From Ryuthela nishihirai (taxonomy: Eukaryota > Arthropoda > Arachnida > Araneae > Heptathelidae), in the NCBI GenBank assembly GCA_038380435.1, contig JAWZYU010000034.1, forward strand, positions 19,013,404 to 19,077,403: a stretch of DNA of 64,000 nucleotides, read 5' to 3'. Made by a program: the position numbers and the translations under genes. The notes below the pieces were generated by a model. It ran no database searches, was not told where the DNA came from, and worked only from the letters and a program-made list of their open reading frames with translations. Positions 1-11,321 of this stretch are shown piece after piece (positions within the stretch are counted from its first letter, which is position 1; each line of letters starts with the position of its first letter).

Positions 1-430
1 TGGAAACAGTGCAGCAGTTCGGGATATACTGTCATCCTCACAATATAAGTATCCTGCGTCATCTCTATAAGGCAAGCATGGTAAGTTGAATGTTAAGATT
101 AATACCCTGGTGGGCACTAATTTCCCATAACGGTGGATTATGGTCACTCCCTGGGCAGATAACTCCAAGAGGATATCGTTCTCAGAGACTTTGAGGAGGT
201 TCCACTCGTAGATCACATCACGAGAGGAATTCAGTGATTTATAGGGTGTCAGGGTGATGGCCACCCCACTATTCGCTGTTATCTTTAAGAGGAGCTCTGA
301 GTGTTTTGAACACGCAGTTTCAACCAACAAATCACCAGATCTTAGGGGCTTGACAGATTTCAATGCTCCAGCGAGACCTTCCAATCCCTTATTGATAAAA
401 AATGGGGAGATGTCCCCAAGTGGAGTGGAT
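1..430 (-). mobile_element. LINE family D, copy D2: ORF1 (gag-like) fragment
   Basis: On the minus strand this translates, with some breaks, into the N-terminal half of a Jockey/I-type non-LTR retrotransposon ORF1. Recognisable stretches include KGLEGLAGALKSVKPLRSGD, SLNSSRDVIYEWNLLKVSE and LVPTRVLILTFNLPCLP. These are typical of ORF1 proteins of arthropod Jockey-like elements, which end in CCHC zinc knuckles. The rest would lie left of the window edge. The block at 61-245 is homologous to 4200-4390 in copy D1, so these are two copies in the same orientation. It is degenerate and lies in WWOX intron 3. Confidence 0.7.
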
Positions 431-799
431 GATTAGGAATCTCTGATATGAAGAATCACACAAAGATAATGACAATGATATGAAAACAAAGAATATGGGG
501 ATTCATGGTGAGCTTTCTTGGCAGCATTGGCCAATGAATTGCCATTTAAGGAACTCATGATTAGTATTTTGGTATTTCAATGCCAATGGTCCCTATCCTC
601 CATGGAGCCCAACAAGGGGATGCCCAATTGGGTGCCAGGGCTATACCTACACAGCCAGTGAGCCAAACCCTCACAACTGAATAAAATAGCAAAAGGAAAA
701 GAGAAATGCAAGAAACTCAGCTGAGTCCTCACAAAATGAAATAAGTGAAAAAATAAAAAAGTGTGAGGAAACAAACTGTTCTCACTAAGGAAAGATAAT
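431..799. other. Unassigned intronic sequence
   Basis: AT-rich sequence between the two family D relics. I see no coding motif, repeat or RNA here. It may hold decayed LINE 3' sequence. Confidence 0.5.
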
Positions 800-3700
800 T
801 ATAAAATTAGTAAATGTCTGGGGAAACTCACTAACCTGTACCTGAACGTGGGTAAAGCACTCACCTACTGCATATTTAGTCCTAGCAGGTCCAGCCCACC
901 AGCTGATTGACCTCAGGGCCTCCCATTTATCTGAAGCAGAGGCCAAAGCAGTGTTTAGTAGCAGCCCTCAAAATTGCTACACAGCTCCATGACAAACAGT
1001 CTCCCCAATGGCAAGCCAAGCCAAAGGGGATCCATTAGTCATGAGCTTAGGAGAGAAGATGAGGACTTCTGAGCAATTACCAGGATCCTCCTTTCCAGGG
1101 ACATGGGTATCCATGCACAGCAAATATGTGAGAGAGTATTTAGAACCCTGTGAAGATACCCAAACCAGTGGAACCTTCACAGGGTGGTCCCCTCACTATG
1201 TACAGGAGCTTGCACCAAGTGGAAGAAACATTGGTCCACTCCCCAAGAAAGAGAAGAGATGACCTTGAGGATGTTCCATGCCCACATGCACTTGGACCTA
1301 AGATGATGTAAGTGTGGTAAAAAGGTCAATTTCCAGTCAAAGATAAGATCGAGAAACTTGGTCACTGCCACAACTGGGATGATGGTACCTCCTAGCCAGA
1401 GCATGGGGTCCAGTTAAAGATTATGCTTCTGCCAAAAGTGCACACAAGCAGTCTTCTGTGGGGAGAACCAAAACCCATTGGCCATCACTCAAGAGATTGA
1501 AAGACAACTGCAGACTGCTTTTTACACAATGACCCTCATGCTGGACGATGAGCAAAAGATACTAAAAATGCAAAAACAGAGGGTATTATCTATAGTCAAA
1601 GGAAGTTGTCTAGTAATGGAATTGATCTTGACAGTGAAAAGCAAAAACTCAGGACACATCCTTGTGGTACTCTCTGTTCTTGGGGGAAAGGCAGCAACAG
1701 AGTGTTGCTGACATGGACAGAGTTAAGTATGTGACCTCTCAAACCAAAGGCATGGAGGTCACGAAGAATGCCAAATCTCCACATCATATCGTATGTTTAT
1801 TTTTTATGTCAAAGCATATTGACACCAGGTGCTGTCTATATAAAAAAAAGAATTCCTGATCGCCGATTCAATGTGGATCAGATGGTGTAAGGTAGACCAT
1901 TACCTGGGGAAGCCACACTGTTGTTGGAAAGGGTGTTGGAAAGAAGGTTGTAGTGTTCTAAATACCGGATGAGCCTGGCATTTGCCATTCTTTCCAACAA
2001 CTTGCACATGCAGCTCATCAATGCAATGAAATTATAATTTTAAGGAATCTTTGTTAAATATTTTGGTAAAATAATTTTGTGGAAAAAATTTTATCGATTT
2101 ATAGACATTAAAAAGTCAACAGGTAACTGTGATTTTTATTTATTGTTTGAATCTTTGACAATTTGAAGGGATCTTTTCCTCGCTTGGGGAAGGCCAAGAT
2201 GTCACATTCAGTCACACATCATGTCACACAGTCAAGGAGTCCAGAAACTGCTCCTTGAAAAAATTTGGTTGAAAAGTCTGAACACTCAATGGTGAGATAT
2301 GTTGGAGCATAGCCTAATGGGCATTGTCGGGCCCAATGGCAGATGCACAAGAAGTGTGCAGCTCCAAGCCATCAAGTGGAAAGACAGCAGGGAGCATTCA
2401 GCCTTGCTATTCAGGTCCAGATTCATGAGGGAATAGGAAAATGCAGAAGAGATGGAGGAAAACGATTCCTCCAGAGTGTCAGCAATTGCTTGTCCATGTG
2501 TTGCAGGATCAATAATCAGTGGGATGATTAGTTCCCACACATCTTCCAGACATTACCCCACACAATCTTAAAATTGAACATGAGGGTGATAGAAGACATA
2601 TATTCGATCCAAGAATCCTTCTGGCTCTGGTGCTGGATGATACAGAATTTCGTCCTGGCATTCTTGAAAGCCTCAAGGTTGGAAGATGTCTGATGTCCCC
2701 CCCCCCCCCACTCTCCTTCCCTCAAATCTTGTTCTCAGCCTTACAAGCTGTAGTGCAGTCAGGATTCCACCATGTTTTTGGAAATTGTGAAAAATTGAGG
2801 CAGCTACTTGGATGATACAATCCGTTTTATCTGTGCTACTGCAACACTGATTGGTTCTTGGCTGGCAGCGTGTTGAACAAACTGACAGAGCAGTTCGAAG
2901 CCACTCCAGTCAGCTTGATCAATCCTCCACCATGATACTCATGAAGGGTCACAAGAGCCTCTGTGGGAGATGGTACATATCATAGGGAGGTGATAATTCC
3001 CATATGGGTTATCTTTGACCCATATAAAGAGTGAAAGGATCTAGGAGGAGCAGATGATGAGGCAGTAAATGTGTGGGTCAGGGAATAAAAGCAAATATGG
3101 ACACCAGTGTTCAACAGGAAGAGTGAAGGATCCTGGAGTCACTGCTTGATAACCCCTCCTCTCCCATTTGTGTCAGTACTGCCCAAAAGAGGACTGTGTC
3201 CATTGAAGTCCCCCCATGAGAAGGGGGTGGCAGCTACAAGACACGGTCATCAAGGTTTTCCAGGAAGATGATACTTCCAAGCAGAAGACAGATTCAGCAG
3301 ACAGTCAAAGAAAATCCCATGAAGAGGCAGATGGCTACCATCTACAGAGTGGTGGTGATAGGTACAACTTGGAATGGAGAGTGGTAGTTCATAAGGATGG
3401 CAAAACCCCCACGAGCTGAACCATCTCCATCATGGTCCCAGCAAATAAGTGAAAAATGCTGAATTATGGAATTAGCAACTGTCTGTATATACGCCTCCTG
3501 CAGGCATACGCAGGTGGACTTCTGTGCCTGAATGAGGACCTTGATGTTGCCAATATTCCTCTGGAATCCTTGACAACTCTATGTAAGAGACCATTCCAGG
3601 TCTTACGGGAATGGATGGGCGATGATTTCCTATTTATTTTTACTATCCAGATGACAGTTTGGGAAATTGAGGGAGGTCATGTTAATGTCCTCAGAGTCAT

Positions 3701-4430
3701 CCAAGAGACAAGGATTTGAGACAGCTGCTCTAGGAGTAGTTAACATTTTCTTTGGCCCCCAGTAGGAGGCACAATTGTCTGTGGTCGTGATAGAGGCGGC
3801 CTTCCTGAGGTGATAGTGGAAGGCGCTGAGGCAAAAATAGAAACCAACATTGATGTCAATGTCAACACCAACTGCAGTTTTGCCTGAAAAAGAAGGCACT
3901 TGCCCTCTGGCAAGAAAGATTCAAGCGGTAGTATACTGATATCAGTCTGCACCACCACAGAGGTCATTGAGATGATGGGCTTTCAGGATGGGCTATGACT
4001 GCACTGGCATAAGAAACCTTGCCTGATGGGCAGGTACTGCAATGAGCTTTCTCCCCTCAGAATACAATATGTTGCTTTCAGGCATTGTATCTCCCTTTCC
4101 TCCAGACACTTTGGACAGTTGTGAGTGAAGGCAGAATGGCAGCTACTACACTTTACACAGCTGAAAAGCAATGCAGAGACTTGGGATGTACAGCTCAGTG
4201 AATGTAACCTGCCTTGATGTAAGTTGGCAGGCATGGTACATTGAATGTAAAGACTGGTTACCCAGGAAGGTACTAACTTCCCATCATAGCATTGAGAAAT
4301 CTGGTGAACTGCTGTCAATCCTTGGGACAAGAGCACCGAGAGGATTTCCTCCTCAAAAACCTTGAGGAGGGCAAAATTTGGTGGTCCTAGCTTTGTCCAT
4401 CTAGGAGTTGTCAAACAGACACACAAATTC
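800..4430 (-). mobile_element. LINE family D, copy D1: degenerate Jockey/I-type retrotransposon
   Basis: The minus strand carries, in order, an ORF1 C-terminal relic (about 4430-3970, including a cysteine/histidine patch and CPKCLEEREIQ), an endonuclease relic (about 3620-2960, with ICWDHDGDGSARGGFAIL-like and WGDFNGHSPLLGSTDTNGRG) and a reverse transcriptase relic (about 2700-1180, with a GPDN start region and a thumb region FDWKLTFLPHLHHLRSKC). Many frameshifts and stops show it is long dead. A run of 13 C lies at 2697-2709. The edges are approximate, and the 3' end near 800 is the least certain. It sits in WWOX intron 3 in the same orientation as the gene. Clade placement (Jockey versus I) rests on motif resemblance only. 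Confidence 0.75.
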
Positions 4431-4684
4431 TCTAAAAATACATAATAACTACTTACAAAAAAAAAATACAAAAATATTAAATAATAAATTATTCGTAAAT
4501 TGGAGATGTTTGGCCATGTGAGGGTCAGACTGAGCATCACAATATATACTTTATTATATTATGCATTACTTCATTTATATACTTGTATTAATATCTTGTG
4601 TGATTTGCAAAATGTGAAATTTATAACTTTTGTCACAATATTTTTCCATTTTGCAACCCTGTGACGCAGAAGCCTGACAGATGA

Positions 4685-4760
4685 GGCCTCACTATTGATT
4701 TGCTATGATGCTACTTGCTATTGCCTCACTATTGATTTGCTATGATGCATACTATGATGC
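4685..4760. repeat. Tandem duplication, 38-bp period
   Basis: The block GCCTCACTATTGATTTGCTA and its continuation occurs at about 4685 and again about 38 bp later, followed by a partial third echo (CTATGATGC). It is a simple local duplication in intron 3, about 150 bp from exon 3. Confidence 0.85.
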
Positions 4761-4906
4761 TACTTGCATTTGCAACCTAGAAAAGTGATAAAGCCACAAC
4801 TTTTTAGCTACACAAAAGAACACTGGTCATAATTTGCCTAGCAATTATGCATATTGCATAGAGGGATTTTGATGTATTCTATCAACTATATGTAAAATTA
4901 ACTTAC

Positions 4907-4964
4907 TCTACATAAAATGCATGTCCATCTTCTGTTACTTGACGCTCCCATCCATATGGTAGTT
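4907..4964 (-). CDS. WWOX: WWOX coding exon 3 (start of WW domain 2)
   Basis: A 58-nt exon read on the minus strand, bounded by an acceptor TTTCAG (plus 4965-4970) and a donor GTAAGT (plus 4901-4906). It completes a split Glu codon from exon 2 and encodes LPYGWERQVTEDGHAFYV, then two bases of the next codon. This is the first beta strand and loop of the second WW domain, with the first signature Trp in GWE. The rest of WW2, including the position where vertebrate WWOX has Tyr instead of the second Trp, is in exon 4 outside the window. Length and phase match my recollection of vertebrate exon 3. The exon is intact. Flanking introns hold no other copy, so a pseudogene is unlikely. Confidence 0.93.
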
Positions 4965-5284
4965 CTGAAATATCATTTCTTGCATTTAATAATTTAAAAC
5001 ATCTAAAATTTATTTAATTTCAAAATTAGTTTACAAATAGGTTTAAATAAAGGGAAATAGTGGCATACCCAAAAAGTTTTGAATAAAGGTTGACATATTT
5101 GTCTCCGTTTTTTGGATATGATATCTATTTCTGGCAAAAATATCTGCTATTCAACCTTTTTAAGGGGAGTGTAGATTATAACACTCATAAACACCCCTGC
5201 CCCTTTACCTTGGATTTGCCACTGAAGGGAAATGTAAATACAAGAGTTAAGAATGCTAATGTTAAAGAATTATTAAATGGTTTC
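4965..5284. other. WWOX intron 2, unassigned
   Basis: AT-rich intron upstream of exon 3 (the branch-point and polypyrimidine side). I see no repeat or coding signal in it. Confidence 0.5.
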
Positions 5285-5745
5285 ATGGACTGTAACGGTT
5301 GTCTCTCCTTTCTGTCAGCCACTACCGTTATCTCAGGGCGCCGACACTTCTGTCGGGAACAAAGGGGTCTCGAGCAAACGCGAGATCGGAAATGAGTGGA
5401 CTACCGACACTGTTACTGGATAAACTTAACCGATGTTTAATTACTACAGACTATTACATCCAGCATGTAACATACAAAACACTTCCTGCTTACAGGATAC
5501 TACGAGCTTCAGCAGTTATTGATGCCGTTTCTCGACAAAGACAATCCGCTGATTCTCCCCGAGCCAAGTGCACTTCTCCCACTGTCCACTTGGCTGTCAC
5601 GCCTAGTCCCTGTGACTCCTTTTCCCCCTCAAGGTTGCAGCCTGCCGTCTTCTTCCTTTCTTCTCCCTCTCTCGTCACTTCCGCTCACGTGACCTCTGTT
5701 AGCCACTGCCAAGCAGCCGTGATACGGTGCTCCTAACTGTCCGAG
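5285..5745. other. C-rich island, possible LTR or other element
   Basis: Composition changes abruptly from AT-rich to pyrimidine- and CpG-richer sequence, with a long open frame on the plus strand (5299-5736, 145 codons, Ser/Pro/Leu-rich) that has no motif I recognise. The block starts near TGTAACGGTTG and ends near CGAGGCATGG. A short GGACT occurs on both sides, which could be a target duplication, but I cannot show matching LTR ends. The open frame is probably a by-product of composition. Confidence 0.3.
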
Positions 5746-5937
5746 GCATGGGGGACTGATCCCTTAGGCACAGATGATGCTTGCAGTTTTGGTATGGCAA
5801 AGGTCATCTGATCATGACATGGACAATTATATTTAATGCCTAATCTTAAAGTTTAGATTAAGAGATGATTTCACAGCACGAATAGACAATATACTTTTTT
5901 AGCAGAGCATAACTTGCCTGAATTCCACACACACACA

Positions 5938-5975
5938 TAATCCTCAAGCAGCCATGGGCTACAGAGATCCAACAG
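5938..5975 (-). mobile_element. LINE A 3' tail fragment (A7)
   Basis: CCTCAAGCAGCCATGGGCTA followed by CAGAGATCCAACA matches the reverse complement of the extreme 3' end of LINE A (compare 25960-26000). It is a 38-bp, severely 5'-truncated piece. Confidence 0.7.
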
Positions 5976-6294
5976 ACTGATGAGGAACTTCATCATAACC
6001 ATTTCAATTAGAAAACAAACAGAACACTTGACATCTCATCATTGCCATTGTGAGCATTTAACAAACATGATGAGACAACTCAATATGGGATAATTTGTCA
6101 CTAACCTTTTCAATGGTTATGATAACTTGTCTTAACCAAAAACAAAAGGTTAATAAAAGTCACAAGCAACTGTTTTATTTGGCAAATTTCTTTAAAAAAA
6201 TTCATCACAAAGAATGTTCAGGAAATTTTATCATCCAATTCCTTTCAGGTTTGTTATGCTTATTTTGCTTTTTAATTATATATTAATCAATTGT
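5976..6294. other. WWOX intron 2, unassigned
   Basis: AT-rich intronic sequence with no recognisable feature. Confidence 0.5.
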
Positions 6295-7082
6295 TTATAA
6301 ATTGAATGGACAAATTATTTTACACACCCTGATAACAGTATGCAAAGCAGAAGTATCATATCCATTTACATGGGACATTGAAACTGGCAATGCCTATAAA
6401 TAGAGCAGGGCTCTAAGCATTAGAAACCGGTCACATAAAAGCAATCATGGGAAAAGGCAGCGAAATAAGTGAGTTTGACCATGGCCAGAGAGTAGCTGTG
6501 AGGAACACCAATTTTCAATCACAGCAACTGTTAAACTGTTGTGATTTCCATGTCACCATCACGTGTATACCAAGACAACATGAAATACGGTAAAACTTCC
6601 AACCAGCAGGAGAAATGTCGATGTAAATGTGCAATTGACTCTCTAGGTGAGCGCAGACTGTCCCGCTTCATTACAAGGAATCACACGGCTACCATGGAGC
6701 AGATAACACTAGAATTAAATGACTGCCATTCAATGAATGATCTCCAATGAGGGTGTTTCACAAGAATATAAACAAAGACTATCCATCATACCATGGAAAA
6801 AATAGGCTATGGCAGTCGATGTCCACATCATGTCCCCTTGTTAACTGCAAGGCACTGAAAGATTAGACTGCAATTTGCAAAAGCCGATTGCAACTGGAGT
6901 GCAGAGGACTGGAAACACGTCATCTGGTCTGACGAATCACGCTTTTAACTCTATCAAGCCGATGGAAGGAGCTGTGTGTGGCATAAACTACACGAAGCAA
7001 TGGACCCAGTTTGCCAGTTAAGAGTCATATGGGCATGTGGAGGCGGTGTAACAGTTTGGGGTGCATTTACATGAGTTTCCTT
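6295..7082 (+). mobile_element. Tc1/mariner relic T1, 5' part
   Basis: A Tc1-type DNA transposon whose 5' end (TGAATGGACAAATTATT at about 6303) is an inverted match of AATAATTTGTTCATTCA at about 10473-10489. The decayed transposase starts near ATGGGAAAAGGCAGC (6447), includes a helix-turn-helix-like start (SEFDHGQRVAV) and reaches the first catalytic region, readable in a shifted frame as IWSDESR (about 6930), then DGRSCVWHKLHEAMDP and a second Asp region. Multiple stops and frameshifts show it is inactive. The element is cut by LINE B1 and resumes at 10137. Confidence 0.75.
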
Positions 7083-8157
7083 AGAGACCCTCGTACTTCA
7101 CTTGCAAATACAGAAAAAGATAAAAATCATATTTTAATAGGTGATTTTAATATAGATACAATGAATACTAAAAAACATAGCACAGAAAAATATATCACAC
7201 TATTGGCTGAAATGAATTTTGAAAGATTAATAAGGGAAGCTACAAGAGAAGAAATAGTAAAAAATAAAATTACCAAAACCTGTATAGACCATATTAATAT
7301 TAAACTGATTAAAAATATGTCAGCAAATTCAATAATTCAAACAAGCAAAATAGCAGATCACTATATGGATTTTAACATTGATTAGCAACACCAATAACAA
7401 TTTGAATAATACTAATCATACTGAAACAGACCAGGAAAATAAAAATTGGTCATTTGACCATAATAAACAAAGCTATTTCTGAAATGAATTGGAATTTAGA
7501 AAATTATGGAGACAACTCAAAGGATGAATTAAACCTATATTTAAAGACATTTATGATGGAATTTTAAGAAAAAATAGAATATATATGAGGAGTGTTGGAA
7601 AGGTAAAAAGAAATCAGCAAAAACTGAATAACACCGAATTTGATAGAATTAATTGAAGAAAGAGATAAAGCTTGGATTAAATTTAAAAACAATGATAAAA
7701 GTGATGCTTATAAAAATAACTATAAAAAATTTAAGAAATATGGTTAATATTCAGATTAGAAATCAGAAACAACTTTATTATAGAAATAAACTTATAATGA
7801 AAAAAAAGATATTAAGGCTACTTGGCAATTAATATATGAAATATTTGAAGGAAAACAGAAAAAATCAGTGGACGATGTAATTATTGACAATATGTCCAGA
7901 AAGAACATTATAATATACTAATTTCACAGCAGACATTTATAATATACTAATTTCACAGCAGAAATAAAAATCACCAAGACGATATAAATTATGTTCCAAC
8001 CATGATGCAAAGAGTTTTGAACTCTATCTATATACATGAAATCACTGAAAAACAAACTGATGAAATAATTACTTCATTAGACACCAATAAATCACCTGGT
8101 TACGATAATGTTTGCATTAAACATATATAAATTTAATAAAGAAATACTACTTAATAT

Positions 8158-8434
8158 ATCCCCGCCCTGTCCAAGGTCAGTAGGGGACACCAATGAGCTT
8201 GGAAAGGCCGCCGTCCGTCGGATGGGACATTAAGCCATGGCCCCGTGTGCGGGAGAGCCATACCCTGTGCATGTTACACGTTGGATGGCCTTGATGGGAG
8301 GCTACCATCTGTCTCCCAACAGCTGTTCCAGTGGGTCCCCTCCTCCAACCTTCTCTGAGCCTTCGGGGTCCTTGTGACCTGGCCATTTAGCCCATGGTGT
8401 GCAAAAAAGTGCTGCTCAGAGGTAAAACAACCCA
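8158..8434 (+). mobile_element. SINE S1, 5'-truncated copy inside LINE B1
   Basis: Matches the body and tail of the tRNA-derived SINE seen in full at 58488-58874, from CCCCGCCCTG through the AACAACCCAAC tail, but lacks the tRNA-like head. Flanked by a 12-bp target duplication ACTACTTAATAT (8146-8157 and 8435-8446), so it inserted into B1 after B1 itself had landed. Confidence 0.92.
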
Positions 8435-9530
8435 ACTACTTAATATTATATCAAAAATTATAAATCAGATTATATTTACTGGGAACATACCTACTGAACT
8501 CAAAACAGCTATTTTAAGACCTATTTTTAAAGGTGGTATTAAGGAGGACTGTTCTAACTATCGACCAATAACAATTCTACCTATTTTTTCAAAAATAATG
8601 GAAAAATATATTTATAATACTGTTTTTAACTTTTTTACTTAAACACAACATAATTAATGAAAATCAATTTGGTTTTCAAAAAGGAAAAAATGCAATTCAA
8701 CTAATTTCCAAAATTGCAGATAATATTAATAAATCATTGAACAATAGGGAAAAAATTGTAACTATGTTCCTAGATTTAAAGAAAGCCTTCAAGACAATAG
8801 ATCATAGCATTTTACTAAATAAATTGGAAAATTACGGTATTCGCGGTATATTGTTAGATTGGTTTAGAAATTATTTATCAGACAGATACACAATTACTAA
8901 AATAAAAAAACTGCTACAGCAGGAAAGTAATTACATGATATGGAATTCCCCAAGGCTCAATTTTAGGTCCTTTATTGTTCCTAGTATACATAAATGATTT
9001 GTTCAATACAAAATTAAAAAGTGCTATTTATCTATATGCTAAACGACATTGTTTTAATAAACAGTCAGAAATATTTAAATGATAGCATTTCAGAGGCTCA
9101 AACAGATTACAATAATATTATTAGATGGTTAAATCATAATAAAATCTATTTAAATGAGAAAAAAACAAAATTGTGATTATTCATTCACCAGGATTTCATA
9201 TTCATCAAAACCTGTTTATCAAAACTCATAAAATAAATTGCAGAAAAAAGGATGCTTCAAATTGTGAATCATTATGTAGTTGCCCACTTGTTGAGCAAGT
9301 AAATCAAATAAATTACTTAGGAATCATTTTTGATGAATATTTTAGGTGGAATGCCCATATATCCCACATGTGAAAGCTCGAGAATATCAGCGATAAAAAT
9401 TAAAAAATTGAAATACATATTAAATATGGAAACCTGTGTATTATTTTATAAAGCAATATGCGATTCTATTTTAAATTATTTAACTAATTTTACTTAACTA
9501 ACATAAATAAAATAGAAAAACTGCAGTCCA

Positions 9531-9679
9531 TAATAGCTAAAAATATTATTCCGTTTCATTTTCAAAAAAATTATAAAACTTCCACAGATAGATTAAAATC
9601 CTACAGCTATAATAGCTAAAAATATTATTCCGTTTCATTTGCAAAAAAATTATAAAACTTCCACAGATAGATTAAAATC
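9531..9679. repeat. Tandem duplication within LINE B1, 79-bp period
   Basis: TAATAGCTAAAAATATTATT and the following 50 bases occur at 9531-9600 and again at 9610-9679 with one or two differences. Confidence 0.9.
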
Positions 9680-10136
9680 TTTAAACCTTTTATCCTACAG
9701 CAATTTATAAAAATATAATGTAATAATTAAAAAATTTTTGATGAAATTGACAAACTAAAAATTCAACATAACAAAAATACAAGACTTCAAAACCAAGGTT
9801 ATTACAAATTGCCAAATTTTCGAAATAATTACAGGAAACATACCTCCAATTATCACATACCACTTATATTTAATGCTATTCCAAAAGAATTACTAAATAT
9901 AGATTCTTTTAGAAGACTTAAAATGGAATTAAAAAAATTATTTGGGATTTTCTATTTAGCTGTTTATTATGTTTTGTGTTTCATGAATTTATTTGATGTA
10001 CACCATTTTTGTGGCTGAATGACCTATGTTTAATTTAATTTATTAATTTTCCTGCAGATAAGCTATTTAGTTTTGCAGGTCAAATGGTAAATGTATTTGT
10101 ATTCTTTACTCTTATGAATAAAAATTATATTCTTTA

Positions 10137-10500
10137 AAAAAAATCCTCCATCACTTGCACAAGGTATGTGAACATCCTCACCAACCATCTACATCCTGTT
10201 GATCTTTCAACAGGACAATACCACATACTTCCTGAGTGGTGCTTTGATTACGGGACCTCAACCTCATTGGGAATTTGTGGAACAAATTGGAAAGATCTGT
10301 TTGAGCCCGCCAATCCCCACCAGCAAATGCGAATGCTTTATGACAGGCGATCCTCACTACATGGGTGGCAATACCATCTCTGTGTTTCCAACATCTCATT
10401 GAGTCCATATCAAGATGTCTGGCTGCTGTTTTTACAGCAAAATGTGGAGTAACAGGTTATTAGGTAGGTGTATATAATAATTTGTTCATTCAGTGTATAT
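10137..10500 (+). mobile_element. Tc1/mariner relic T1, 3' part
   Basis: C-terminal transposase relic of the element that begins at 6295. A frame-shifted reading gives LRDLNLIGNLWNKLERSV, the decayed form of the Tc1 motif with the third catalytic acid, and then QHLIESISRCLAAV-like text. The terminal inverted repeat AATAATTTGTTCATTCA (about 10473-10489) pairs with 6303-6319. Confidence 0.75.
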
Positions 10501-10849
10501 TAATCACGGCATTACAATGATAAAGAAATAAACAACTAGAAACTCATTTTTTCAGCAAAAGTTCTTAAATTTTCTTGAAATGTAAATAGGAAATTTGTGC
10601 ATTTACTATTAAGTGATAACTGTTTCTTATCTACACTGAAAGTACAATCTAATATACACATTGCACCCATTCACATACCTGCTCTACTCTGTTGCAATGA
10701 GGCAGCTGAAACCTCTTTCACGCTATAAATATGTCAGATACCTACCTGTTGTATGGCATACTTGCAACTGTTATGATGGGTAAACATGGCAACTGAGAAA
10801 CTCTGCTTGTGGGTATATAGTCAGTACAAGGAAAATGGGATGTTCCATA
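10501..10849. other. WWOX intron 2, unassigned
   Basis: AT-rich. It may include the 5' leader of the next Tc1 relic, but I cannot define an end. Confidence 0.4.
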
Positions 10850-11297
10850 TCAGAAACTGTAGAATGTCTGGGATTTCTGTGTGTGACATTTGCATTTGTA
10901 TACCAAGACTACATCATAACTGGCAAAACCTGAAGCTGCCAGGGTAATACATCCATCACTAGGCCATTGATGTTTGAGGTGAGAGCCACCTCTCCCATAT
11001 CGTAATGTTGGAACAGAGGGCTACAGTGCAAATGATAATGTCAGCATTCAATGACAAGGCAACTATGAAGGTTTGTGCAATGACCATTCAACATACGATG
11101 GCACAACTGGGCTATGGCAACCAACCCCACATCAAGCCCCAGGCTATGTGACTGCAGTAGGTGATGGAATGTCACCAATGGACTGTGAAAGACTGGAAAT
11201 GGGTAGCTTGGTGTAAAAAATCAAGGTTCCTACAATAAGCCAACAGGAGGTTACATGTGTGGCATAGACCATATGAAGCAATGGGTCCCAACCGTCA
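10850..11297 (+). mobile_element. Tc1/mariner relic, N-terminal and middle fragment
   Basis: Plus-strand readings resemble a Tc1 transposase from the DNA-binding part through the first catalytic region: VQMIMSAFNDKATMKV, LGYGNQPHIKPQAM and, decayed, DWKWVAWCKKSRF then LHVWHRPYEAMGPN at about 11190-11293. It stops at a 20-base G run and is followed by pieces of a different Tc1 in other orientations. Confidence 0.6.
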
Positions 11298-11301
11298 AAT
11301 T

Positions 11302-11321
11302 GGGGGGGGGGGGGGGGGGGG
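11302..11321. repeat. Poly-G tract, 20 bases
   Basis: An uninterrupted run of 20 G between two Tc1 fragments of opposite orientation. It could form a G-quadruplex-like structure, and its length may be an assembly estimate. Confidence 0.95.

Larger units (their letters stand above)
7083..10136 (+). mobile_element. LINE family B, copy B1 (CR1/L2-like), 5'-truncated
   Basis: Begins abruptly inside the endonuclease (HILIGDFNIDTMN, about 7130-7160, then CIDHINIK and KIADHY) and continues into a reverse transcriptase with recognisable NYRPITILPIFSKIMEKYI (about 8560-8610), NQFGFQKGKNAI, MFLDLKKAFKTIDHSILLNK (8764-8823) and GSILGPLLFLVYINDL-like text near 8950-9000. The usual YADD box is corrupted (about 9035). 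It ends at an A-rich tail after ATGAATAAAAATTATATTC at about 10137. Many stops and shifts. A SINE splits it at 8158-8434. Internal tandem duplications lie at about 7904-7960 and 9531-9679. It interrupts Tc1 relic T1. The clade name is by motif resemblance. Confidence 0.75.

Noticed and set aside
1..4900. WWOX exon 4 on the minus strand
   Set aside because: Searched for the continuation of WW2 (HINKRT-like followed by LDP) and for a nucleotide-binding TGxxxGIG motif next to a splice acceptor. Neither is present, so exon 4 must lie outside the window.
5299..5736. 145-codon plus-strand gene
   Set aside because: Composition-driven Ser/Pro/Leu-rich frame with no motif, no splice context and no second line of evidence. 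Kept only as part of an unassigned island.
8177..8386. Protein-coding frames within SINE S1 copies (also 37104-37367, 39296-39694 and 58660-58938)
   Set aside because: They are open by chance in a GC-rich SINE body; the same frames recur at every S1 copy.
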